From ZC4RG30 sp039929265 (lineage in GTDB: Bacteria; Pseudomonadota; Gammaproteobacteria; Steroidobacterales; Steroidobacteraceae), in the NCBI GenBank assembly GCA_039929265.1, contig JBDSRN010000195.1, positions 1-8,670 on the forward strand: DNA of 8,670 bases, written 5' to 3'. The notes under the pieces were generated by a model. That model was not told the DNA's origin. It did no database searches and saw nothing but the letters and a program-made list of their open reading frames with translations. Below are positions 1 to 5,990 of this stretch, in pieces. The first letter of the stretch is position 1. Every line of letters begins with the position of its first letter. The position numbers were made by a program, and so were the translations under genes.

Positions 1-275
1 GATGCGCGCCTGATAGGGCTTGCATCGGTGATGTCCTGGATGATGCCTTCGAGCGCGATGACGCTGCCGTCCGGATTGAACAGGCCGACGTCGCGCTCCC
101 ACACCCAGCGCACCGAACCGTCGGCATGCTGGATACGATACTCCACATCGAAGCATTTGCCCTGTGCGAGCGCCGCATGGATCACGGCACGCACGCGGTT
201 GCGATCCTCACCTTGCGTGATCGACTCGTATGAAATGCGGTTGTTCTGCCTGCAGCAGCCGCGCCGGCGGCGCAT
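1..275 (-). CDS. PAS-domain sensor protein, partial, N-terminally truncated
   Basis: On the minus strand an open frame leaves the window at its left edge. It reads as the C-terminal half of a PAS (PAS_3-like) fold: ISYESI, EDRNRV, FDVEYRI, DGSVRWVWERDVG and LEGIIQDITD are the usual signatures of the last helix and beta strands. PAS domains bind small ligands or cofactors and pass the signal to an output domain, often GGDEF, EAL or histidine kinase, which would lie outside the window. The N-terminal PAS half is missing. The nearest ATG (275) gives an arginine-rich start (MRRRRGCC) with no Shine-Dalgarno, and the frame stays open back into smpB. In the +1-related frame the bases just upstream read APPARLLQ, which resembles the segment that normally precedes ISYES, so a one-base frameshift near 249 is possible. 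I favour a truncated or decaying gene, but the start is uncertain and the rest is not visible. Confidence 0.6.
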   Translation of the reverse strand, partial: MRRRRGCCRQNNRISYESITQGEDRNRVRAVIHAALAQGKCFDVEYRIQHADGSVRWVWERDVGLFNPDGSVIALEGIIQDITDASPIRRA

Positions 276-289
276 GCGAATGGAGCAGG

Positions 290-327
290 AAAACGGCGGC
301 TCGAGGCGTTTTGCCCGGCGCAGGGCA
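290..327 (-). terminator. Weak candidate terminator after smpB
   Basis: Just past the smpB stop, reading the minus strand, TGCCC (327-323) can pair with GGGCA (316-312) around a six-base loop. This is followed by AAAACG (312-307), which can pair with CGTTTT (295-290) and ends in four Us. The two stems share base 312 and the second has an 11-base loop, so this is a poor intrinsic terminator. It is listed only because it is the sole structure in the 55-base gap between smpB and the PAS fragment. Confidence 0.2.
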
Positions 328-330
328 GGC

Positions 331-798
331 TCAGCCGCGTCGCAAAATGCGCGCCTTGTTGCGCTCCCAGTCGCGATTCTTCTCGGTGGCGCGCTTGTCG
401 TGCTGCTTCTTGCCCTTGGCTAGACCGAGGGTCAGCTTGGCCCGGCCGCTGCTCCAGTACAGCTCGAGTGGCACGAGCGTGTAGCCCTGACGCTCGACTG
501 CCCCCGCCAGCTTGTCAAGTTCGCGGCGGTTCATCAGCAGCTTGCGGGTGCGCGTGGGTTCAACCGTCACATGGGTCGAGGCGGCATTGAGTGGCGCAAT
601 GTGCGCGCCGTACAGGAACGCCTCGCCTTCGCGCAAATACACATAGGCTTCGGTCAGTTGCGCCTTGCCGGCGCGCATGGACTTCACTTCCCAGCCCCGC
701 AACTGGAGACCGGCCTCGTAGCGCTCTTCGATGAAATACTCGTAGCGCGCCTTGCGGTTTTCGGCGATGAGCGGTTTTTCTGCGTCTGACTTTGCCAC
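331..798 (-). CDS. smpB: SsrA-binding protein SmpB
   Basis: SmpB binds tmRNA and delivers it to ribosomes stalled on broken mRNAs (trans-translation), acting in the cytoplasm. The protein has the whole family pattern: ENRKARYEYFIEERYEAG near residues 13-30, GWEVKSMRAGKAQL around 35-48, an AYVYLREGEAFLYGAHIAPL core at 51-70, and a basic C-terminal tail (GKKQHDKR, then NRDWERNKARILRRG) that occupies the decoding site. I place the start at the GTG at 798, giving 155 residues beginning (M)AKSDAEKPL, because family members start there and are about 150-165 long. An in-frame ATG at 828 and a longer one at 855 would overlap ratA. No Shine-Dalgarno stands before the GTG. It is divergent from ratA with a 28-bp gap. 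A TACAAT hexamer (809-804) lies directly upstream and would place transcription initiation at or next to the start codon, but no good -35 accompanies it. No ssrA gene is visible in the window. Confidence 0.96.
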   Translation of the reverse strand: MAKSDAEKPLIAENRKARYEYFIEERYEAGLQLRGWEVKSMRAGKAQLTEAYVYLREGEAFLYGAHIAPLNAASTHVTVEPTRTRKLLMNRRELDKLAGAVERQGYTLVPLELYWSSGRAKLTLGLAKGKKQHDKRATEKNRDWERNKARILRRG

Positions 799-820
799 GC
801 GGCATTGTACCGGCGACAAT
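792..820 (+). promoter_or_regulatory. Candidate sigma-70 promoter of ratA (leaderless geometry)
   Basis: TTGCCA (792-797), a 17-bp spacer and GACAAT (815-820) form a fair sigma-70 promoter (5/6 and 4/6 matches). The expected +1, seven bases after the -10 hexamer, falls at 827, the A of the ratA ATG. No Shine-Dalgarno precedes that ATG, which fits a leaderless mRNA. The -35 region overlaps the first codons of smpB on the other strand. This was identified by eye. Confidence 0.42.
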
Positions 821-826
821 TCCGTC

Positions 827-1279
827 ATGCGCGAAGTCAAACGATCGGCGCTCATCGCCGCATCGCCCGCGCGTCTGTTCGGGCTGATTAACGACGTCGA
901 GCGTTATCCCGAATTCCTGCCCTGGTGCACCTCGTCCGAGGTCAAGCAGCGTGATGAGGGTCAGATTGTCGCAACGCTCGGAGTCCGCAAGGGTCTGCTG
1001 CGTATGCATTTCACCACGCGCAACGTGCTGACAGCGGATCGCAGCATCCGCATGGAACTCGTGGACGGCCCGTTCCGGTCGCTGCAGGGGCTGTGGACGC
1101 TCACTCCGATCGCCGCTCCCGGCGAGGAGCCGGGTGCAGTTGCGGGCTGCCGGGTGGATCTGGAGCTGCGGTTCGAGTTCGCCGGCGCGTTCGGCGGAGC
1201 GATGCTGGAGCCCGTGTTCGAGGCGATGGCCACCTCGCTGTTCGATGCGTTCCTTGCGCGTGCGCGCAGTACTAGCTAG
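827..1279 (+). CDS. ratA: RatA/Coq10-like START-domain protein
   Basis: This is the type II toxin-antitoxin RatA family (YfjG in E. coli), related to mitochondrial Coq10. E. coli RatA is reported to bind 50S subunits and block 70S formation; homologues with the same fold bind hydrophobic quinone-like ligands, so the physiological role may be ubiquinone handling rather than toxicity. The single START/polyketide-cyclase domain covers nearly all 150 residues. The diagnostic N-terminal block is KRSALIAASPARLFGLINDVERYPEFLPWC-like at residues 5-34, with the C-terminal amphipathic helix GGAMLEPVFEAMATSLFDAF near the end. The start at 827 is chosen because family proteins begin a few residues before the R-S-A motif; longer in-frame starts run into smpB. 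The usual partner gene rnfH (ratB) does not follow. The stop instead overlaps the end of convergent bamE by 8 bp. Confidence 0.93.
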   Translation: MREVKRSALIAASPARLFGLINDVERYPEFLPWCTSSEVKQRDEGQIVATLGVRKGLLRMHFTTRNVLTADRSIRMELVDGPFRSLQGLWTLTPIAAPGEEPGAVAGCRVDLELRFEFAGAFGGAMLEPVFEAMATSLFDAFLARARSTS

Positions 1280-1613
1280 CCGGTCTGACCGTAAGGTGCG
1301 AATCGCGCTCGACGCGCGCGACCTTGTCGTCCTCGAAATACACCGTCACGCGGCGCTCATCCGCACGCTTCAGCCGCCTGCCCTTGAAGTAGTAATAGTA
1401 CTCCCAGCGGCTGGTATCAAAACCCAGCGGTACCATCGGCGTACCGAGCAGGAATCTCACCTGCGAGCGCGTCATGCCCGTCTCGAGCTGATCGATGGTC
1501 GAAGCTTCGAGGAAGTTGCCCTGCTGAATCGGCATGCGGTAGACACAGGCCGCGCTCATGAGAAGGCCCGTGAGGATCGCAGCGCCGGACAGGTTTTTGA
1601 GAGTCATTCGCAT
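1272..1613 (-). CDS. bamE: Outer membrane assembly lipoprotein BamE (SmpA/OmlA)
   Basis: BamE is the small lipoprotein of the BAM complex, which inserts beta-barrel proteins into the outer membrane. The protein has a lipoprotein signal peptide: a short basic start, a hydrophobic stretch (LSGAAILTGLLM) and a lipobox SAAC with the acylated cysteine at residue 23. Residue +2 is Val, not Asp, so outer-membrane sorting is expected. The BamE fold follows, with IQQGNFLEA (29-37), the hallmark GMTRSQVRFLLGTP (46-59), a tyrosine-rich strand WEYYYYFKGRR and the closing strand VTVYFEDDKVARVE. The ATG at 1613 gives 113 residues, a normal length. ATGs at 1640 and 1634 add 9 or 7 residues, and one at 1607 removes 2; none has a clear Shine-Dalgarno, so the start is unsettled. 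It is divergent from fur, as for omlA-fur in Pseudomonas. A TATGAT hexamer (1669-1664) is a possible -10. Confidence 0.93.
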   Translation of the reverse strand: MRMTLKNLSGAAILTGLLMSAACVYRMPIQQGNFLEASTIDQLETGMTRSQVRFLLGTPMVPLGFDTSRWEYYYYFKGRRLKRADERRVTVYFEDDKVARVERDSHLTVRPAS

Positions 1614-1627
1614 GATGGGCCGCTTGT

Positions 1628-1657
1628 GGGACATTGGCATCGATCTTGAGTGATAAT
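1628..1657 (+). promoter_or_regulatory. Candidate fur promoter with TGATAAT half-site
   Basis: GGGACA (1628-1633), an 18-bp spacer and GATAAT (1652-1657) form a possible sigma-70 promoter with +1 near 1664 and a leader of about 60 bases. The -10 lies inside TGATAAT, which is one perfect half of the Fur-box 7-1-7 repeat, but the other half is not present. Autoregulation by Fur is therefore only a possibility. Confidence 0.3.
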
Positions 1658-1713
1658 CCCCGCATCATACCGCAGGCGCCAACCGAAACCGGTGGGCGCG
1701 CGAGTCCGCAACC

Positions 1714-1717
1714 GGAG
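1714..1717 (+). promoter_or_regulatory. Shine-Dalgarno that fixes the fur TTG start
   Basis: GGAG stands seven bases before the TTG at 1725. No comparable site precedes the in-frame ATG at 1650. Together with homology of the N-terminus this selects TTG as the start. Confidence 0.75.
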
Positions 1718-1724
1718 TACACGA

Positions 1725-2150
1725 TTGGAAGGTAAAGACCTTCGTAAGGCCGGCCTCAAGGTCACTTTGCCACGGCTGAAGATCCTTGAAATCCTCGAGG
1801 ACGACGACACTCGCCACAAATCTGCCGAAGACATCTACAAGGCACTCCTCGGATCCAACGAGGACATCGGTCTTGCAACCGTGTACCGCGTTCTCACCCA
1901 GTTTGAAGCCGCGGGCCTGGTTACGCGCCATCACTTCGAGGACGGCATGGCCGTATTCGAGCTGAATCACGGCGCGCACCACGACCACATTGTGTGTATC
2001 GACTGCGGCAAGGTGGAAGAGTTCATGGATCGGGGTATCGAGGAGCGCCAGACGGCCGTCGCCAATGAGCTCGGCTTCGACATCCGCGATCACTCGCTGA
2101 TCCTGTACGGGCATTGCCGCCGCGAGAACTGCGCCAACCGCAAGAACTAG
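1725..2150 (+). CDS. fur: Ferric uptake regulator Fur
   Basis: Fur is a dimeric Fe(II)-dependent repressor of iron uptake and related genes. The product from TTG 1725 has 141 residues, a normal length. The N-terminal winged helix starts DLRKAGLKVTLPRLKILEIL (residues 5-24), with the recognition helix around GLATVYRVLTQFEAAGLV (49-66). The metal-binding and dimerisation half contains HHFEDG (69-74), the His-rich HHDHIVC (85-91), the CxxC pair C91/C94 and a second Cys pair C131/C136 near the C-terminus. All of these are in the positions known from E. coli Fur, shifted by one. The in-frame ATG at 1650 would add a 25-residue Arg-rich tail unlike any Fur, so it is rejected. It is divergent from bamE. 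The TAG stop is directly adjacent to the recN stop on the other strand with no gap, so no terminator fits between them. Confidence 0.97.
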   Translation: MEGKDLRKAGLKVTLPRLKILEILEDDDTRHKSAEDIYKALLGSNEDIGLATVYRVLTQFEAAGLVTRHHFEDGMAVFELNHGAHHDHIVCIDCGKVEEFMDRGIEERQTAVANELGFDIRDHSLILYGHCRRENCANRKN

Positions 2151-3881
2151 TCAGCCCTTGCGGCGACCCGAGCTGCGCGGTGCGTGCTCAGTGCCAGTGC
2201 TCGGTGTCTGCGCCGCGGCCCGCGCCAGCATTTCGCTCGCGTGCTCGCGCGCCCGGGTGGTGACCTCGACTCCGCCCAGCATTCGTGCCAGCTCATTGAC
2301 ACGGTCCTCGCCGATGAGTTTCGCGACGCCCGTACGTGTGTTGCGCCCGTCGGTGAGTTTAAACACGCGCAGGTGCTGATGGCCCTGCGAAGCTACCTGC
2401 GGCAGGTGGGTCACGCACAGCACCTGGCTGCGCTCGCCCAGCGAACGCAGCTCACGCCCGACGATCTCCGCCACAGCGCCGCCGACACCGGCATCGACTT
2501 CGTCGAACACCATGCAGCGCAACTCCTGCGCGGTGCTTGCCACCTGTACGGCGAGCGACAGGCGTGCGAGCTCGCCGCCCGATGCGACCTTTGTCACCGG
2601 GCGCAGCGGCTGGCCCGGATTCGCCGAGACGCGGAACTCGATCTGATCGAGGCCGTGCGGTTGGGGCTCGGCCGAAGCGTGCGGAGTCACGTCCGCCTGG
2701 AAGCGCCCGCCGGTCATGCCCAGGGTCTGCATCCGACTGGTGATGTCCTTCGCCAGCGTGCGCGCCGTGGTCGTGCGCTGTGCAGAAAGTCTCGCGGCAA
2801 GTCCCTGATAGTCGGCTTGTGCCGAAGCATGCCGCACGCGCAGCGTCGCGAGGTCCGTATCGGCGCGTTCGAGGGCGGCGAGCTCGTTCGCGAGGACGGC
2901 GCCGCGATCGATCAGTTCTTCCGCCCGCACGCGATGCTTGCGTGCGAGCTCTTCGATGGCGGCGAGGCGCCGCTCCACTTGTTCCTGCCGCGCGCTGTCG
3001 AGATCGAGCGCGTCCGCGTAGCGACCGAGCTCGCGCGCAGCCTCGGCGATTCGAATGGCGGCTTCCTCAAGCGGCGGCAGCAGAGCGGCAAGCTGAGGAT
3101 CCACTTCTGCCAGCGGCCTGAGCGCGGCGATGGCGTGACTGAGAGAGGCGTGTGCGCTGCCTTCGTCGGCCTCGTACAGCGATTGCACCGCGGCCTGCGC
3201 GCCACTCGCGAGACGCCCGCGATTGCCCAGGCGCGCACGTTCGACGCTCAGTTCCGCGATTTCGCCGGGCTGCAGGCTCAGCGCGCCCAGTTCCTGGCAC
3301 TGGTAGCGCAGCAACTCGAGGCGCGCATCGCGATCGCGTACCTGTGATTCGATCTCGAGCAGCTTGTTGAGCAGCGCGAGCCACACGCGATGCGCGGCCT
3401 GCACCTGGCCGCCCATGGACTGCAATCGCCCGAACTCGTCGAGCAGTGCGCGCTGCATTGGCGGGCGCACCAGCGACTGGAATTCGTGCTGACCGTGAAT
3501 GTCGACGAGCTGGCCGACAACGTCGCGCAGCAACTGCACCGGCACCGCCTGGCCATTGAGATACGCACGCGAGCGTCCATCCGCGGCGATGACCCGCCGG
3601 ACCAGCAACTCGCCTTCCACTTCGATCGATTGTTCCTCGAGCAGATCGCGCAGATCACACGAGGTGCGGCGGATGTCGAAAGTGGCGCAGATTTCGGCGC
3701 GCTCGGCGCCGTGACGTATCACGTCCGCTCCGGCGCGTCCGCCGGCGATGACCGCCAGTGCGTCGACGACGATCGACTTACCCGCGCCAGTCTCGCCAGT
3801 GAGCACCGTGAGGCCCGTGCCGAATTCGATCTCGACGGCAGCGACGATGGCAAAGTCGCGGATCTGCAAGTGCGTAAGCAT
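2151..3881 (-). CDS. recN: DNA repair protein RecN
   Basis: RecN is an SMC-like ATPase that acts at double-strand breaks, holding or pairing DNA during recombinational repair. The 576-residue product (E. coli has 553) shows the expected order. First is an N-terminal ABC half-domain with FAIVAAVEIEF and Walker A GETGAGKS (29-36). Then comes VDIHGQHEFQSL, followed by a long Leu/Ala/Glu/Arg-rich coiled-coil region of about 150-360. The C-terminal half has the ABC signature SGGEL (434-438), Walker B with D460-E461 in MVFDEVDAGVGG, and a switch histidine in CVTHLPQVA. The start is the ATG at 3881, where MLTHLQIRDF matches the family; the frame is open further upstream but that sequence is out-of-frame nadK. 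It lies one base after the nadK stop, so the two are co-transcribed and probably translationally coupled. No LexA-type box was seen before nadK or recN. Confidence 0.97.
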   Translation of the reverse strand: MLTHLQIRDFAIVAAVEIEFGTGLTVLTGETGAGKSIVVDALAVIAGGRAGADVIRHGAERAEICATFDIRRTSCDLRDLLEEQSIEVEGELLVRRVIAADGRSRAYLNGQAVPVQLLRDVVGQLVDIHGQHEFQSLVRPPMQRALLDEFGRLQSMGGQVQAAHRVWLALLNKLLEIESQVRDRDARLELLRYQCQELGALSLQPGEIAELSVERARLGNRGRLASGAQAAVQSLYEADEGSAHASLSHAIAALRPLAEVDPQLAALLPPLEEAAIRIAEAARELGRYADALDLDSARQEQVERRLAAIEELARKHRVRAEELIDRGAVLANELAALERADTDLATLRVRHASAQADYQGLAARLSAQRTTTARTLAKDITSRMQTLGMTGGRFQADVTPHASAEPQPHGLDQIEFRVSANPGQPLRPVTKVASGGELARLSLAVQVASTAQELRCMVFDEVDAGVGGAVAEIVGRELRSLGERSQVLCVTHLPQVASQGHQHLRVFKLTDGRNTRTGVAKLIGEDRVNELARMLGGVEVTTRAREHASEMLARAAAQTPSTGTEHAPRSSGRRKG

Positions 3882-3882
3882 G

Positions 3883-4776
3883 CTAGCGCTCGTGCTCGAA
3901 GCTGCCGCGGCCCCAATGCAATTTGGAGCGCAGCAGCCGGTAGTAGTTGTAGCCGGGCGGATGCAACAACGTGATGCTCCGTGCGGAGGGTGCGATGTGC
4001 AGCGTGTCCCCGGGGTGCATCTCGCCCAGGACGATGCCGTCGCAGGTGACCTGTGCGCGCACATCGGCGCGCTCGAGCAAGTGCACGGAAACATGCGAAT
4101 TGCGCGACACGACAATCGGCCTGTCCGACAGTGTGTGCGGACAGATCGGCACGACTACGAGGACGTCGAGGTCGGGCTGCACGATCGGGCCACCGCAGGA
4201 CAACGCGTATGCCGTGGAGCCGGTCGCGCTCGCGACGACCAAGCCGTCGCCGCCATGCGTGTTCACGTAACGCCCGTCGATCCGTGTCTCGAAATCGAGG
4301 ATGCGGCCAGTTTCCCACTTCTGCAGCACGACGTCGTTGAGGGCGAACTGCTGGGTGCTGGTGCCATCGAGACCGACGAGCTTCGCGTCGAGCAGGGGCC
4401 GGTGGTCGATCGAGCAGCGACCCTCGAGAGCGGCGTCGACGCAGCTGAGCATATCCTGCGGCAAGACGTCGGTGAGGAATCCGAGACGGCCCCGATTGAT
4501 TCCGAGCAGGGGGACGCCACTGTTGGGTACGAGCCGTGCGGCATACAACAGCGAGCCGTCACCGCCGATCACGATGACGAGCTCGGCACGCTGCTCGAGC
4601 TCGGTCGCGCTGACGGGGGTGACGCCTGGACCGAGTCGATCGAGCGCCGCATCGGCGAGTACCAGGACCGTGAGACCGCGCCTGCCGAGATGAGGCAGCA
4701 GCGTCGCGGCGCTCTCGGCGACGCTGGGGTCGTCGAATTTGCCCACCAGGGCGCAGGTCTGAATGTCGGAGCTCAT
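3883..4776 (-). CDS. nadK: NAD kinase NadK
   Basis: NadK phosphorylates NAD to NADP in the cytoplasm and so sets the NADPH pool. Of 297 residues (E. coli 292), the N-terminal Rossmann-like lobe begins CALVGKFDD and ends with the phosphate-binding GGDGS (71-75). GINRGRLGFLTD (92-103) follows. The C-terminal lobe has NDVVLQ (147-152), NTHGGDGLVVASATGSTAY (172-190, the NAD-binding and catalytic block), the dimer segment GGPIVQPDLD and PHTLSDRPIVV. One small deviation is S-C-G-G at 193-196, where S-A-G-G is common. The ATG at 4776 is preceded by AAAGGGG about seven bases upstream; an ATG at 4824 would add 16 residues with no family match. It is the first gene of the nadK-recN unit and divergent from hrcA (103-bp gap). 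Confidence 0.96.
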   Translation of the reverse strand: MSSDIQTCALVGKFDDPSVAESAATLLPHLGRRGLTVLVLADAALDRLGPGVTPVSATELEQRAELVIVIGGDGSLLYAARLVPNSGVPLLGINRGRLGFLTDVLPQDMLSCVDAALEGRCSIDHRPLLDAKLVGLDGTSTQQFALNDVVLQKWETGRILDFETRIDGRYVNTHGGDGLVVASATGSTAYALSCGGPIVQPDLDVLVVVPICPHTLSDRPIVVSRNSHVSVHLLERADVRAQVTCDGIVLGEMHPGDTLHIAPSARSITLLHPPGYNYYRLLRSKLHWGRGSFEHER

Positions 4777-4787
4777 GAGGGAACCCC

Positions 4788-4816
4788 TTTGTAGCACGCG
4801 TGCGTGCCACGGCCAA
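4788..4816 (-). promoter_or_regulatory. Candidate sigma-70 promoter of nadK-recN, with embedded palindrome
   Basis: Reading the minus strand, TTGGCC (4816-4811), a 17-bp spacer and TACAAA (4793-4788) give a 4/6 plus 4/6 promoter. The spacer contains a perfect 10-bp palindrome, GCACGCGTGC (4794-4803), which could be an operator or chance. If the +1 is where expected, the leader would be only about five bases and would omit the AAAGGGG ribosome site. This makes the exact promoter doubtful. Confidence 0.28.
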
Positions 4817-4848
4817 CGCGCCACACCGCGAAATCAGCTCGCTTGACG

Positions 4849-4854
4849 TATATT
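4849..4854 (+). promoter_or_regulatory. Candidate -10 element of hrcA
   Basis: TATATT (5/6 match) lies 25 bases before the hrcA ATG. TTGACG abuts it directly upstream, so it is not at -35 spacing, and no good -35 lies 16-18 bp upstream. No CIRCE repeat (TTAGCACTC-N9-GAGTGCTAA) and no sigma-32 -10 are visible here. Confidence 0.25.
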
Positions 4855-4879
4855 CGTGCGGCCGGGTGGAGGAACGTGC

Positions 4880-5962
4880 ATGGAAACTGGGTCGATGACA
4901 TCGGACGGCGCTCGCGACGACTCGCGCCTTGGCGAGCGTGCCCAGCTGTTGCTCAAGTTTCTCATCGAAAACTACATCCGCGACGGGCAGCCCGTCGGCT
5001 CGCGCACCTTGTCGCGCGACTCAGGCCTCAACCTCAGCGCCGCGACCATCCGCAACGTGATGGCCGATCTGGAGCAGCTCGGCTTCGTCACCTCGCCACA
5101 CACTTCCGCCGGACGTGTGCCGACGGACAAGGGCTATCGATTCTTCGTCGACACGTTGCTGCGCGTGCAGCCGCTAGGCGGCGCCGAGGCCGATTCGATC
5201 CGCGAACGGCTGTCGGGCAGCGACAGCTCAAAGGCGCTGGTGGGTATCGCCTCGAAGCTGCTATCCAGCGTCACGCACATGGCGGGCCTCGTCACGTTGC
5301 CATCCGCGCACGCCGCATCGCTGGCGCAGATCGAATTTCTCGGCCTGTCAGAAAAGCGTGTGTTGGCGATCCTCGTGTTCGACGATTGCGAGGTGCAGAA
5401 CCGCGTGGTGCAGCTCGATCGCCATTTCACACCGGAAGATCTGCGCCGCGCGGCGGGCGTGCTCAACGAACAGTTCCGCGGACGCACCCTCGCGCAGGTA
5501 CGCGAAACCTTGCTCGAGCAGATGAGGGACACACGCGAGCGCCTCAACCAGGTCATGCTCGATGCGATCACGGTCGCGCAGCGAGTGTTTCCCGGCAGCC
5601 CTGAAATCGGTTCGGAACGCGAGTACGTGATCGCCGGTGAGACCAATCTCATGGGCTTCGCCGAACTTTCGAGCGTCGAGAAACTGAAGCGCCTGTTCGA
5701 GGCATTCAATGAAAAAAGCGACATCCTCAATCTGCTCGACAACTGCCTGCGGGGCGATGGCGTGCAGATCTACATCGGTCACGAGTCCGGCTACCACATC
5801 CTCGACGACTGCAGTCTCGTCACAGCGCCATACAGCTCCGACAAGGGCGTGGTGGGCGTCATCGGCGTGATCGGGCCGACGCGCATGGCGTACGAGCGGG
5901 TAATCCCGGTCGTGGATCTCACTGCCAAGCTGCTCGGCGCCGCCTTGAATTCGCGCCGCTAA
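4880..5962 (+). CDS. hrcA: Heat-shock transcriptional repressor HrcA
   Basis: HrcA represses chaperone genes by binding CIRCE inverted repeats, and its folding is assisted by GroEL, which links repression to chaperone load. The 360-residue protein is of typical length. The N-terminal winged helix spans about 20-90: RAQLLLKFLIENYI, QPVGSRTLSRDSGL, then SAATIRNVMADLEQLGF and the invariant HTSAGRVPTDKGYRFFVD (74-91). The middle GAF-like region follows. The C-terminal block contains IGHESG, DCSLVTAPY and GVIGPTRMAYERVIPVVD. The ATG at 4880 has a strong Shine-Dalgarno GGAGGA (4868-4873) six bases upstream. A second in-frame ATG at 4895 is possible but less well placed. It is the first gene before grpE-dnaK, as in Xanthomonas and Gram-positives, whereas E. 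coli lacks hrcA. No CIRCE was seen in the window, so its target (usually groESL) is probably elsewhere. Confidence 0.97.
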   Translation: METGSMTSDGARDDSRLGERAQLLLKFLIENYIRDGQPVGSRTLSRDSGLNLSAATIRNVMADLEQLGFVTSPHTSAGRVPTDKGYRFFVDTLLRVQPLGGAEADSIRERLSGSDSSKALVGIASKLLSSVTHMAGLVTLPSAHAASLAQIEFLGLSEKRVLAILVFDDCEVQNRVVQLDRHFTPEDLRRAAGVLNEQFRGRTLAQVRETLLEQMRDTRERLNQVMLDAITVAQRVFPGSPEIGSEREYVIAGETNLMGFAELSSVEKLKRLFEAFNEKSDILNLLDNCLRGDGVQIYIGHESGYHILDDCSLVTAPYSSDKGVVGVIGVIGPTRMAYERVIPVVDLTAKLLGAALNSRR

Positions 5963-5972
5963 GTCCCCATCT
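5944..5972 (+). promoter_or_regulatory. Sigma-32 (RpoH) heat-shock promoter of grpE-dnaK
   Basis: CTTGAAT (5944-5950), a 14-bp spacer and CCCCATCT (5965-5972) match the sigma-32 consensus CTTGAAA-N13-15-CCCCATNT in all but one base, with the same spacing as the E. coli dnaK P1 promoter. The -35 lies in the last hrcA codons and the hrcA stop (5960-5962) is in the spacer. The expected +1 is near 5978-5980, leaving a leader of about 70 bases before grpE. Confidence 0.8.
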
Positions 5973-5990
5973 TCGCAATATTCGTGGCGC

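Noticed and set aside
560..1009. Minus-strand frame overlapping smpB and ratA, starting MHTQQ
   Set aside because: It shares sequence with smpB and ratA in other frames and has no family features.
1651..1670. Complete Fur box in the bamE-fur spacer
   Set aside because: Only one half (TGATAAT) matches; the following bases CCCCGCAT do not supply the second half.
1779..1786. CTTGAAA inside fur (about 1779-1786) as a sigma-32 promoter
   Set aside because: It is within coding sequence and no CCCCATNT-like -10 follows at the right distance.
2184..3347. 387-codon open frame antisense to recN
   Set aside because: Low-complexity Arg/Ala-rich translation with no motif, fully inside an unambiguous recN.
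3882..4115. 78-residue N-terminal extension of RecN
   Set aside because: The extension is Ser/Thr/Cys-rich out-of-frame nadK sequence. MLTHLQIRDF at 3881 is the family start.
3748..4794. 348-codon open frame antisense to nadK and the start of recN
   Set aside because: It crosses two well-defined genes and shows no domain; a codon-bias shadow.
4777..4879. LexA-type SOS box controlling nadK-recN
   Set aside because: RecN is SOS-induced in E. coli, so I looked for CTGT-N8-ACAG and the xanthomonad-type TTAG-N6-TACTA in this spacer; neither is present by eye.
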